A stretch of DNA of 64,000 bases from Chaenocephalus aceratus (lineage: Eukaryota; Chordata; Actinopteri; Perciformes; Channichthyidae): contig CM043792.1 in the NCBI GenBank assembly GCA_023974075.1, positions 24,123,514-24,187,513 of the forward strand, read 5' to 3'. Positions 18,745 to 29,500 of this stretch are shown in pieces. The position numbers and the translations under genes are program-made. Under the pieces are notes generated by a model, which saw only the letters and a list, made by a program, of their open reading frames with translations, did not search any database and had not been told where the DNA came from. How positions within the stretch are numbered: the first letter of the stretch is position 1; every line of letters starts with the position of its first letter.

Positions 18745-19392
18745 AGACTCACCACAAAGGGGATGAAATGGAGCAATGAGACAATTAAGAAGGCTTTAAA
18801 AATTCGCTTTGGGTGCGGACCAACGGGTTTACAAAACTCTGCAGGAATTGAAGATTCCCCTTCCAGGAATAAGGACACTGCAAAGAAGGATGCACTGTGT
18901 TAAGTTTGAGCCTGGTGTGTTGACAGAGGTCTTTGATTTCCTAAAATTGAAGGCAGATAGATTGACAGACCTTTAAAGGGAGTGTGTGTTGACCTTGGAT
19001 GAAATGGCAATCACACCAAGTGTGGAGTTAGACATGATTACAGGCAAACTGTACGGTGATGTGACTTTACCAGGTCACACAGGGGTGGCAACACATGCTT
19101 GTGTGTTTATGTTGGCTGGAAACACAACACGGTGGAAGCAAGTAGTGGCATATCATTACACTGGCAATTCTACCAATGGAGCAGAGTACAGGCCAATCAT
19201 TATTGATATAATACAGAGGGCAGCATCCATAGGGCTACATGTGCTTGATGTCACCACCGACATGGGTAGCCCTAACCGAGCCATGTAGAAATCCTTTGGG
19301 GTGGACCAAAATAAAACATCGGTGCCACATCCAGCAACACCAGACAGGCAGCTTTATGTCATGCCCGATGTCCCACATCTGGTAAAAATTGA
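18745..19392 (+). pseudogene. P-like transposase RNase H-like catalytic exon, truncated
   Basis: Pieces in shifted frames read GMKWSNETIKKALKIRFGCG, YKTLQELKIPLPGIRTLQRR, VLTLDEMAITPSVELD (18992-19039) and HVLDVTTDMGSPNRAM (19240-19287). The LTLDEM and TTDMG motifs correspond to the first two catalytic aspartates of P/THAP9 transposases. A TAG follows PNRAM where Trp is expected. After PDVPHLVK the element passes into its 3' terminal region, so the third catalytic acidic residue and the C-terminus are missing. Confidence 0.75.
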
Positions 19393-20417
19393 GTAAGAGA
19401 GGGACTTGAAAAACCTTGGTGGCTCTCTATTCATGTTGTTACAGTTGTCTTGGTTACAGCTCTCAAGTTGTTTTTTTTGTGCCATTTCCACATCTTTAGA
19501 AAATATGAAATACAAAATTGAAGTGAAATCAACCTCTTCTCTGGAGAACAAACTTTGATTTCTCTGTCTTGTGAGTTTGCAGTCTTGCAGTTTTGCTCCT
19601 CCACCTGTAACATCACTGCCCCTCCACCTGCCATACAGTAGGTTACTAACAAGACTACTTATATAATACAGTGATAGAATACATGTTTAGTAAGCTTACT
19701 TATATAAAACAGTAGTATTAAACTTACCTTGTGTTTTCACTCTCACTTAAGTCCCTCTCCCTTTGCCATCAATCCAAAATCAGCTGAGCTGCAACATTAT
19801 ACAGACAGGTAATAATCAACATAATCACAAGGACACAATATGGCTCTGCTAAAAACACTCACTCTTACACGCACCAAAGTTATATTTATCTAATATTTAA
19901 CTCCCTCCACCCCGCATACAATCCCGTTTAGAAGCCCCTCTTCTCTAATTCAACAACGTAGGACCAAATAGACATTAAGAGAACGGAATTTACAATTAAG
20001 GCTGTTCAACGTGTGTTGCTAACTTGCTTCGGTATCCTTGCTTAATCTGTTATCTGTAAACGTTCCCTAAATCTACTAATTTAGGGATAATCCACTGACA
20101 TCCTTTAATACACATGTTAATTTGAATCAGATGTACTGATAATATCCGCAATATAAATCTTTAAACTTCTTCTTATCTTTAAAAGTCCGTCACGAACGGT
20201 CTATTATGCTGCAACTCTACAGCTCTGCTAGCCTTGGCGCTAACTTCCGGGGAACGATTGAGAGGCTCCACGATCCGCCATTGCTGTAAAAAAAGTGGTC
20301 CATTGGAGTGAACGGAGATGTCGTAACTCTTCTATTATATGGCTCTGCCCTGCCCTATAAAAAATACACACCAGTTTTGAATTTGCTATTCTTAAGAAGC
20401 AATGCCAGATGTGAACC

Positions 20418-20922
20418 ATGCCTCGCACAAAAGAGCTCTCAGAAGACCTATGATTAAGAATTGTTGACTTGCATAAAGCTGGAAAGGGTTACAAAAGTAT
20501 CTCTGAAAGCCTTGATGTTCATCAGTCCACGGTAAGACAAATTGTCTATAAATGGAGAAAGTTCAGCACTGTTGCTACTCTCCCTAGGAGTGGCCGTCCT
20601 GTAAAGATGACTGCAAGAGCACAGCGCAGAATGCTCAATGAGTTGAAGAAGAATCCTAGAGTGTCAGCTAGAGACTTAAAGAAATCTCTGGCTAACATCT
20701 CTGTTGACGAATCTATGATACGTAAAACACTGAACAAGAATGGAGTTCATGGGAGGACACCACGGAGGAAGCCACTGCTGTCCAGAAAAAAACAGTGCTG
20801 CACGTTTGAAGTTTGCAAAAGAGCACCTGGATGTTCCAAAGCACTACTGGCAAAATATTCTGTGGACAGATGAAACCAAAGTTGAGTTGTTTGGAAGGAA
20901 CACACAACGCTATGTGTGGAGA
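20418..20922 (+). pseudogene. Tc1-like transposase, truncated and inactivated
   Basis: Starts [11 protein letters not shown], followed at once by a TGA (20451-20453) that looks like a CGA-to-TGA CpG change. It then continues as [19 protein letters not shown] and [12 protein letters not shown] (paired helix-turn-helix DNA-binding domain), SGRPVK (GRPR-type linker motif) and HGRTPRRKPLLS. A frameshift occurs near 20790. The catalytic domain begins ARLKFAKEHLD and has ILWTDETKVELFG, carrying the first Asp of the DD34E triad. The second Asp and the Glu are missing because the sequence jumps to the right TIR. It was a cut-and-paste transposase and is now inactive. Confidence 0.88.
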
Positions 20923-21583
20923 ATCCAAAGGGTTCACATACTTTTTCTTGCAACTGCATATATATATATATTAATCCCAACAGGCCAACTTGCTTATGGT
21001 TTGATTCAGTTTTAGTAGAATATAAAATACATGAATGAATGATGAAATGAGCACAAAGTGCAGACATACTATAATTATATTGAGGTACTTGAGACTAATC
21101 CTGCAACTGTATAGCTCTGCTCCACACCAGTTCGAGAATGAAGAAACCATCACGTATGAAAGGCTACATGTGAATAGAGTGGCAGAAAAATGGCTTGCAC
21201 ATTTACATTTCAATCTTGAACAATGAACAGCGGTAGACAGTATCTCATTTAGTATCATCATCATCATCATCATCCATCCATCAGATGGTGGATTCTGCTA
21301 GGGGAGTGCAGGGTTCAGCATCAAAGTGGAAGGAAGAATCCCAATTCTTCCTCAGCTCTTTCTCTGAAGCACACAAATAAACGATGTAAGCATTGTGGCT
21401 AGTTAGCATGTCCAATTCATATCTATATGCAGTGCCAACCTGCACAGCTAGCAACAAGATAACAACAAAACACAAGGTTGAAATAACAAATTACATTTCA
21501 CGTTAACGTCACTGTACGCTGGCAAACAATAAAAGCCAACAGTATCTGCTAAAGAGCACAATTGATAAAAAGGATAATCTTAC

Positions 21584-21729
21584 CCGAGAAACCAAGTTGC
21601 GTTTCAATCTCTCGCCAGAGTCCGGATTTCACTACTCGGTTCGAGTACCTCTGTGATGTCGTACAGAGCTGGCCTCTCCTGGATCAAGGTGATGAGCAGG
21701 TCTTCGTTTGCGTCATTCCAGATTGTCAT
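21584..21729 (-). pseudogene. MADF-domain (Myb/SANT-like) exon of the Harbinger-like element, frameshifted
   Basis: The minus strand reads MTIWNDANEDLLITLIQERP then ALYDITE. After a frameshift near the middle it reads YSNRVVKSGLWREIETQLGF and ends at CTCGG before a gtaag donor. The acidic start, the RPxLYD motif and the final W..I...LG pattern match the MADF DNA-binding domain. Harbinger elements commonly encode such a protein, which brings the nuclease to the ends. The frame break makes this exon non-functional as written. Confidence 0.65.
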
Positions 21730-21856
21730 GATGAGATGAAAATGAATAGCAGTCTGTGTGTGCCTTCTTAAATCGTTTGTTTACGTCCCTCACTTCCGTT
21801 TCGCTTCTCATGCACTGATTCGCTAGCTGAACAGCCAATCAGAGTGATTGTTTGGT

Positions 21857-21897
21857 CCGATGCATGGCCGATTCAACATGAATCGGCCATGCATCGG
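21857..21897. repeat. Perfect 19-bp hairpin with 3-nt loop
   Basis: CCGATGCATGGCCGATTCA at 21857-21875 is followed by ACA and then its exact reverse complement at 21879-21897. It lies about 140 bp inside the right end of the Harbinger-like element. Confidence 0.9.
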
Positions 21898-22035
21898 GTC
21901 AGGCAGTCCAAATAAGGCGTGTCACGGTCCACGGTGCGGGCAGCGGGACACACCAAATTGAGTTTGGGCGACAGGACACGCTTCGTCTTCCGACTTACGA
22001 AAACAGCCGAAATCGGCCTGGTGTGTCAGGGCCTT

Positions 22036-22649
22036 TAGCCAAAACTTTCCAAAAACGCCATTGAGTTCAGTCAGCGCGAGGTGCTAAGGTAAAGATAGAT
22101 AGCTACTGATGTTGGAACGGTTATTACAATTTTCAATAATATTCGTTTTACGTTGTCTTCTCTTGTTCTTACCACTCATGGTCTAGCTGCTAGCTAGCTC
22201 TATGCTAATGCTAGTTCGATGCTATCGCCCCGTTTTTTAACTAGCTTGTTAACTTGCTCACTGGCTATGGCAATTAGCTAACCAACATGTCCCATTTAAT
22301 TAAGTGTCAAAACTGCTTCTGAATGAGAAGAAGACTGATTTGAGAGGCTAATCAAGCTATAGCTGTTTAGCTAACGTACGTTAGCTGGCTTAGCTAGCTG
22401 TAGTTAGACACGTGGTGAGGACAGGAGGTGGCTTAACACGTTTATATCAGTAAATTAATGTACAGTTGGATCACAAAAATCTGCATGAAGAGGCTAAGCC
22501 TACTTAATGAGTGGTTGCGTATTTAAAAAAAAAAAAAAAAAAAAAGCTATATTGTTCCAGACAGAATCTTTTAGATTTTTAGATGTGGCAGCTAAAAAAA
22601 GTTAACTGCTAACATTATTTACATTGTGGTTTCTTTAAGAAGACTCATC
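22036..22649 (+). other. CACTA-like element leader between Harbinger insertion and ORF1
   Basis: This is the continuation of the outer element after the Harbinger-like insertion. It has many overlapping TAGC/GCTA motifs (about 22180-22410) and a 21-bp poly-A run at 22525-22545. No coding capacity is recognised. It probably corresponds to a 5' untranslated region or intron of ORF1. Confidence 0.4.
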
Positions 22650-23509
22650 ATGTTGCTGAAGGTAAAATACCACAGTACCAAAAAGTACATCAGGTTAAAT
22701 CTGGGGTTCACCTATTTGGAATTCATCGATGAAGGTGAGTAGCCATCTTGTGCAACACAATGTACAGCTTTGCAGAAGCAAAAGGATGTATGTGGTATTA
22801 TTTTTGATAACTTTATTAGCTTTGGCCAGCGGGGACAATATGATTTTTGCAGCAGGCCTTTTTTAGTTTATTTTGATTTCCAAAATATGCTTCCTATTTC
22901 GGAAACCGTTTCCAAATTCCCTCATCCGAGTTAACTTGTTTAGTAGTTTGGCTTAAAGATGCAGTATTTAGAATGCTGTGTAGATTTGGCATGATTATAA
23001 TAATAATCATGACTTTAGGTTAATTAAATTGTTATTCATATATGTACAGTTAAAAACCTGCCTCTTGTATTTGTCTCTGGTGTCATGCTAATCTTCCTAT
23101 AGTCAAACGCAAGTTTGGGCTTTCTGATGCGGCTGAACTTCAAATCTTTGATGAAACTGACACAGCAGTGGAAGAAGACATCCTTCTTGAACTGGTGGAG
23201 GCCAATCCGGATTTATGCATGACAGTACGTGACAGCTTTTTAGGTGAAGGTAAGCTTATCTGCATAATCAGCTGCACAAACGTGTAAAGATGAGACTCCT
23301 TTATGGCCTATACTGTCTGATCGTTACTAGGTAGATTAACTCAAAAACAATTCTTGCAACCAATAGGTCAGCATCAACTTGCCAAAACAATTAATACAAT
23401 GCAGGTCTCCCTTGAAAAAGAGGTTGGGTTTTGATTGCCCCATGTTTGTGTTAAACAAGGTCAGTTTGTTGTTTCAACAAACATATTGCCATCAATGGAT
23501 GAATAGATG

Positions 23510-23576
23510 CTTCATGAATTGATAGAGGCCAATCCTGACTTTTGCCTGACACTATGTAGCAGCATTTCAGGTGAAG
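23510..23576 (+). pseudogene. Degenerate duplicate of ORF1 exon 2
   Basis: Reads LHELIEANPDFCLTLCSSIS, close to LLELVEANPDLCMTVRDSFL in the exon 260 bp upstream. It ends with the same GGTGAAG and a splice donor. Only the 3' half of the exon is recognisable, so this looks like a tandem exon duplication that has decayed. Confidence 0.5.
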
Positions 23577-25679
23577 GTAGGTTTCAGGTTTTTATGCTGC
23601 ACATTGTATTTGTGGAACTAGAACCCTTTTATGTCCCTGACTGACTACTGTGACAAAATAGATGACCAAAGAAACAATATTTCATCATAAGGATAAGCAT
23701 CCACTTGCAAATTTGGTTTTGCAAAACCATTTTTTAACGCTTACTCTTTTTATTTGAAATCATCACTATATCACATGTTATCTCCTCTACTGACTGTACC
23801 ACCACCAATAGCAGATTTCCCTGTTTTCAAAGTTTTTTCTCCTTCAGATCATTCAACACCATCTTCCCTCACGGACACAATGTCACCTTCAAGTGATAAT
23901 GACCTCTCCAGTCAAAGAGAATGGGGGGCTCCCACATGCCGAAATGTGTCCAGTTTTGAAGTCATGAACACGTCTACCACAGAGGTTTCTGAGTTGGAGG
24001 CTGCAAAAGAGGTACTGTCATTTCCAAGACTCAAGAAGTGTCTTACTATACTGAGATTCTTACAAATCTGACTTTTTTGAAATGTATAAATGGTGAATGA
24101 GTTATTCGGTAGTTGAAACCAGACTGGCTTAGTTTGGCTTTTGGTACAACCTACTGTATTATCAAATAGGTTCTACCTTTTATTTACATTTCTATGGCTA
24201 TGTAAGTTTAAACCTTTTTTTTTTTTCACGCAGCTTTGGACTTAAGTTTATAGGATTGAGTTACTTCTTAAAATCTGGTGTCATATTTGGTTTCTTTAAT
24301 ACTGATATAAAAAATGCACGCCATATTATGCTACAACATTTGAAGTTAGTAATGATGTTGCAGAAAAACTTAAAGATAAATGAGTGATAGACCTTTCTAA
24401 TATTTTTGAAGATGTCTTAACAGGAGCACTTCTACGATGGGGAAAAAAACACAGGATATTTATCATGGCGCCTCAGGACCATGTCCAGAAAGAATCGGAC
24501 AACACGCAGTCAACAGGCTGTGCCAGCCACAGTGCCTCAAGCACAAGGACCGAACCGCCCAAGATCAGCACCCACAGTGCCTCATCAGCTTGATGGAGAT
24601 GCTTGCAGGGAGGCGTTATCCTTTCTTGTTCACTCTCCCGATGAAGCAAGTGTGTTCGAGAAGATGAAGATAACCTTACAACATCGCCAGGACTTAGTGC
24701 GTGACCCACAGTGAACTGCAGATGTCTTTAAAACATTTCCACGTTTTTTAGATGTCAAAGGACTGGTGAGTTTTACATTTTACTAATTTAAAGTCCAGTC
24801 TTTAAACTCGAATCTTTAATTTGGTTGGGTATAAGCAATGAAATGCTTAATATATTTGCATATGTGTATAATCAACAGCTAACTCAATACTTCCTGCTGC
24901 TGTTTGGTACTGAAACAGCCTGCAAGATGTTTGAGAAGTGGAACACTGCTTTCAAGATCAAGATCATCAAAGAAGCCAAACACCTGACTCAGTCGACAGA
25001 GCTGTGTCGACTTCTGAACGCTGCTGAGACACTTGCAGAGAACGATGACACCAGTAAGCTACATGCAGCTTGGTTGGTTATATTCCAAATAGCTAGTGCT
25101 CTTTACTTTGTGCATTTTGAGGTAGACACTGACATTTTGTTGTTGTCTGATTTCTCCTCCTGATAGGCTGGGACAGTGATATGGCTTGTCTGCTGCTGCT
25201 CCTCTATCTCTTGCCACCCACTGCTGGACGGAAGAGGACCAAGATCAGTCCCAGTGATGCAGTGGACAAAATGGTCCACTTCCACAAGGTATGCATGTCT
25301 CATATTTTCTTCCCCCAGCAAGAAAAGGGAGGCGAAATCTAAACTGAACATTTTAACGTTGCTGGATAACTATCCAAACTTTTACTTTACGGTGTTCATG
25401 TTGTTTTTCTGTTTTTCAGTCGTGCTGCAGCATCGATGAGCACCTGCGGGGAAGAAAGGGTCAACAACCGTACACCCTGGCTGCTGGCCGAACCCGGAAC
25501 CGGATTGACACCTTCTACATTGTAATCGACAAACAGCTCATACCATGCCAAGCCACCAGCTCATTGTGTGCTTTTGACGAACTGTTCAAATCTCACTATG
25601 TGTTCAACCAACACATCCTCACTCCCAGGTCGGCCTATGTTGACGTTATGTCAAGTCCCCTGCCGGCTTTTTCCAACGC

Positions 25680-25775
25680 AAGGGGGGGGGCCTTAGCGTC
25701 CATTTTCAACGCAAGGGGGGGGGGCCTTAGCGTCCATTTTCAACGCAAGGGGGGGGGCCTTAGCGTCCATTTTCA
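25680..25775 (+). repeat. Left-TIR tandem G-tract modules
   Basis: Three tandem copies of CAACGCAAGG with an extended G-run, then CCTTAGCGTCCATTTTC. The mirror-image C-rich set is at about 28190-28277. Such runs may form G-quadruplexes when single-stranded. Confidence 0.8.
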
Positions 25776-28189
25776 GCTTTCCGGGATGTCCATGTGCTTC
25801 TATGGACGCTCATGGAAGCACGGCATTCGTTTGTGTCGACTGCCCTTAAAGGCAATGTGAGCGTCCATTCTCATTGGATAGCGGAGAATTGTACACCCGG
25901 AAGTAAATATTCCCCTTACTGACGATTGATTTTACAGTGATATCTGCACTACTCATCGACTAAAAAACACCAGATTATCCTTGTTAATTACACAACATTG
26001 ATTGGTTTAAATTGTGTGCAATGCTTTTGTATTTTTCCCCTTCGATTCGGAGAAACAAATCTTTTTTCGGAGTAAAGGATGGCAGAAGACACTACACTAC
26101 CCAGAATCCCCAGCTATCATTTCTCCCTGCAGAAAAAGAAAACATGGCCGAACTTCGTTTTATTCTGGGTGTAAAATGCCTATTTTAAAGTTAGTTTGGC
26201 CATTAAAATGCGTTTTGATGTCATTTTATGCGAGAAATATGAGTTGTTATTTCAGATTATGTGTGCAGTGGATGTACATGATCTTTAGTTTGCTAGTTAT
26301 TACGAAGAAATTGCGTCCAACGTTTTCATTGTTACCAAGGTGGTTGCTAGGGACGCTGCTATCGATATTATTTCTGTTATGTTGTGTAACTGTTTAATGG
26401 TGTTATCTTTATTGCTACCCCCCTTCCCCGTCAATGTATAGTGTTGGTCCACAGCGCAAACATATTAGTTTAACAAAATCCGCATCTAAAGATACGTTAT
26501 TTCCCCCTGTGCAATTCCAGTCTCACATCTCACAGCACATCGTCATTAACAAATACCGGAAACAGACCGAAAACATTAAAAAAAATAATACCTTATTCCG
26601 AGTGTGCGTTCTTTTCTCTTTGAAAGTCATCACATAACGGCATTGTAATACACGGTTCGGCTGCATTAAATATTACATATCTGCCGTAGTTCTGTATTTA
26701 TAGCCCTGATGAGAAGACAAACATGAGGAACTGAAAACGTGACGTGGATCATAAATATAACAGCCATTAAACAACATCTTACATTTCTTTTCACACAATA
26801 CGTCTCCTTGCAGTATCAACACTAATTCGGCTCACTTTTATATTTGATCCAATTGGTAGATAGGCTGTATTTACACCATAAAGGTGCACAGATGATATAA
26901 AGAGACACCTGGTGGTTAAAGCATGTTATTGAATTTCATTATTTTTATTATTAGATATTAATAGGATCCCTATAAAGTATATTCATTACTCGTTATTCTC
27001 TACTAATAGTTAATTAAAGACTGTATATAATGACTATTTTGCACATCCCGTTCAAGATTTCAAGATGTTCTAAGGTTTATTGACATATCATATATAGGCC
27101 TACACAACTATGGTGTAGTTCTGCACTGAATGAAAAACTTGGGTCGCAGGTTCCTCAACAGTGCATTACAAGACATCTATCAATATGTGTGCATACCTCC
27201 AGCAATGTTAACTATGTTGAAGCACTTATTTTAACTGATATTATACATAATATTATACTCTTATGATGTATGCAGATATTTCATCTCCGGCCTTGTCAGG
27301 TATTGAACAATCAATAAATAAAGAACACAGAATTGTTAAATATAAAACACAGAATTTGTGTGATTATACTAAATGATTTTCAAATAAACACCACTGCATA
27401 TTTAACTGTTACACATGCTGATGTAACGCAAATGTTCCAACTTGGGATCAATAAAGTATATCTTATCTTAAGCTGATCGATGGCTACTGCCATATTTGCA
27501 AAATGTGCCTCTGAACCTTGACAAGTGCATGTTTCAGGCTTATCAATTAATGTAATGTTATCAATTAACAACAGGAGGGGTCACAAACATAAGTCCAGCT
27601 GTTAAATAAAGCTCTTCTGACCTTAGCTGGCGTGTGGGTATATATATTAATACTGCCCATTATGGGCACCAGCAATTTTCACCCATTTATTAATTATATG
27701 TTTTAAATGTGAGTGTTTCCTGTCCCCTAAACCTCCAGGGATGTACACAGTTTAATACTGGCAACTTCTTATTATGGGAAATACGAAAACGTCTTTTAAA
27801 ACTACAACTCCCAGTAGAGACGTGCCATAGAGAACATGTTGCGAAACAGAATAGCCAGCATGTGTAGTTCTGGGGACGGGGTGGGGGAGGGGGGGGACGC
27901 GGTGGACCCGTTCAAATCCAGTTTTGAACAGTCTGCCGTGGTTCCATCCCATTTCAAGTGCTGTTCGAGGCTCGGTAACCCTCGGAGCACACTCTCCAAT
28001 CACAGAGCTTGAGGACTATCACGGGGTTTGTCAAACAGAGCACATGGTGTAGTCCAAACGATAGCTGGGGATTCTGGGTAGTGTAGTGTCTTCATTGCCT
28101 TTAAGGGCAGTTGACACAAATGAATGCCGTGCTTCCATGAGCGTCCATAGAAGCACATGGACATCCCGGAAAGCTGAACATGGACGCTA

Positions 28190-28277
28190 AGGCCCCCCCC
28201 CTTGCGTTGAAAATGGACGCTAAGGCCCCCCCCCCTTGCGTTGAAAATGGACGCTAAGGCCCCCCCCCTTGCGTTGG
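28190..28277 (-). repeat. Right-TIR tandem C-tract modules
   Basis: Three copies of GGACGCTAAGGCCCCCCC followed by CTTGCGTTG, the reverse complement of the left-TIR modules. C-run length varies slightly between copies, as expected from slippage. Confidence 0.8.
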
Positions 28278-28991
28278 AAAAAGCCGGCAGGGGACTTGAC
28301 ATAACGTCAACATAGGCCGACCTGGGAGTGAGGATGTGTTGGTTCAACCTGTCCTACGAGGAGTCGTTGGTCCCACTGTACACATTTGTCCAGACAACAG
28401 TATACAACATCGACATCAACACAACAGATGAGTCTCCCAGAATCCGTGAGTTGCGGGCAAAACTCTTGAACTAGGATCAAAACATGTACAAGTGTTTCAT
28501 ATGTCAAGCTGTACACAAGACTTGCCAGTCCTTGGTAAGCCATTTAAGAATGGATCACAGTTTCTATCCTAGCAGCAGGTTTAAGTTGGTTTGTGCACAA
28601 GATCGTTGTAGGCGTCAGTTTTTTATCATATTCAGGTTTCAAAAAACATTTAAATAGTGTTCATGAGAGGGATTTATGTCAAAGTGGTGATGCAGCAAAC
28701 TCTCCGTCATTTCTACCTATTTGTCACAGTCTCCAAGGTACTTCACATGTTGCTCAAACAAATGTCACACATGGCCTAAATGCTGGGGGTTTTGAGGACA
28801 ATGGATCAAATCTCTACAAAGAACATACCAAAAATATTTGTGCTTCAATTGTTGCTAAACTCCAAGGAAGTACTATGGCAAGTAGTTTTGTTTCAACAAT
28901 TGTTAGTGATTTGGAAGAACTTGCCACTGGACTGCACTCCCAAGTTAAGCAAGAAATACTGTCTGCGGTGCCTACAGATGATCCTGAAAGG

Positions 28992-29500
28992 CAGGGGTCT
29001 CCAACCTTTCTTCATCCGAGAGCTACTTTGAAAAAATGAAAGTGGCCAAGAGCTACTTGCATCACGTCGCTTACATTTATTCATATAGCCCTCATCCGTT
29101 GAATTAAGCTATACTTTTGTTCATGTGTGAAATTGCAATACCTAAAGCTTATCACAAATCTTAACTTCACATCAAGGTCCAAGAAAACGAAAATGTCTCA
29201 CATATTATTATGGCCCAGTAAGTCACTGAACATTCACATAAATGCCCTTAATCACCACCTGACAAGCATCGTGCACTTATGGTCAAATAAGTGCATTCAC
29301 TCTTTTTTACAGTTAGTGCGATGAATGGCACTGCGTGGAGTCCACCATAGGTGTATGCTGGAGTGTACCCACTTAGGTTCACTCTAATAGAGTCATTTAA
29401 ATGTCCATCAGTCAGTCTTGTTCTGTATTTAGATTTCATGACATTCATGCCAGAAAAGCTGCTTCACAAGGTCTGTAGAACAGAACAATAAGCAGACATT
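28992..29500. mobile_element. Dispersed repeat (CAGGGGTCTCCAACC type, hAT-like end) inside ORF2
   Basis: Begins CAGGGGTCTCCAACCTTTC and continues with GAGAGCTACTT and GTGGCCAAGAGCTAC. This is a sequence style I associate with hAT-type interspersed repeats in fish. It interrupts ORF2 between ...PTDDPER and the segment resuming near 29510. The right boundary and duplication are not resolved. Confidence 0.45.

Larger units (their letters stand above)
16559..20346 (+). mobile_element. P-element-like transposon B with THAP and partial transposase
   Basis: The ends read AGAGCCATATAATAGAAGAG, continuing as an inverted repeat of about 27 bp (left from 16560, right reversed to 20346). The 8-mer GCCCTGCC flanks it at 16551-16558 and 20347-20354. 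Removing A and B with one duplication each restores an uninterrupted Tc1 leader. The element contains a THAP exon at 17350, a second THAP exon near 18061-18241, a coiled-coil exon, and an RNase H-like exon to about 19390. It then runs into the 3' subterminal region. The C-terminal catalytic part is absent, so this copy is non-autonomous. Confidence 0.83.
14500..20956 (+). mobile_element. Tc1-like transposon with internal insertions and deletion
   Basis: The inverted ends share AAGAAAAAGTATGTGAACCC (left, about 14500-14519; right, reversed at about 20931-20950). This is the end type of a family common in fish. A transposase remnant occupies 20418-20922. Two P-like elements interrupt the leader. 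The right end follows directly after the first catalytic motif, so the 3' half of the transposase gene is deleted. The outermost bases are worn, and a TA duplication cannot be confirmed. Confidence 0.8.
13767..22034. mobile_element. PIF/Harbinger-like transposon, 8.27 kb with nested insertions
   Basis: The ends are perfect 16-bp inverted repeats, AGGCCCTGACACACCA at 13767 and its reverse complement at 22019-22034. They are flanked by TTA at 13764-13766 and 22035-22037. A TTA/TAA duplication is the signature of PIF/Harbinger elements. Removing the Tc1 insertion leaves about 1.8 kb. It holds a remnant MADF-domain gene (minus strand, 21584-21729) but no recognisable Harbinger nuclease, so it is a deletion derivative. 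Confidence 0.8.
25610..28341. mobile_element. Unclassified 2.73-kb transposon with long TIRs and G-tract modules
   Basis: The ends are inverted copies (AACACATCCTCACTCCC... and ...GGGAGTGAGGATGTGTT). The inverted similarity runs at least 250 bp and returns in patches (ACTACACTACCCAGAATCCC at both sides). The 8-mer GTTCAACC flanks the element at 25602-25609 and 28342-28349, and joining across it restores the ORF1 reading frame. Each TIR contains three tandem modules of about 32 bp with 8-11 consecutive G (or C) followed by CCTTAGCGTCCA. The interior has no recognisable transposase. Length and TIR type do not let me assign a superfamily; the 7-8 bp duplication would allow hAT or P-like. Confidence 0.72.
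22650..28474 (+). pseudogene. CACTA-like ORF1: spliced multi-exon protein of a teleost repeat family, disrupted
   Basis: Exons that I can join by frame are 22650-22734 (MLLKVKYHSTKKYIRL...), 23103-23249 (...LLELVEANPDLCMTV...), 23815-24011 (a Ser-rich linker), about 24880-25053, 25168-25288, and 25420 onward. All have GT-AG borders. The first two exons resemble a PB1/ubiquitin-like fold by pattern only. The last exon (SCCSIDEHLRGRK... to ELFKSHYVFN) is split by a 2.73-kb insertion and resumes after 28349 (SYEESLVPLYTFVQT...) to a TAG at 28472-28474. The segment around 24360-24716 is degraded, with stops. I recognise this as a protein type repeated in fish genomes. Its biochemical role is unknown to me. 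Confidence 0.6.

Noticed and set aside
25680..25775. Tandem direct repeats considered as a CRISPR-like array
   Set aside because: The units abut with no unique spacers, are mirrored at 28190-28277, and belong to transposon TIRs in a vertebrate genome.
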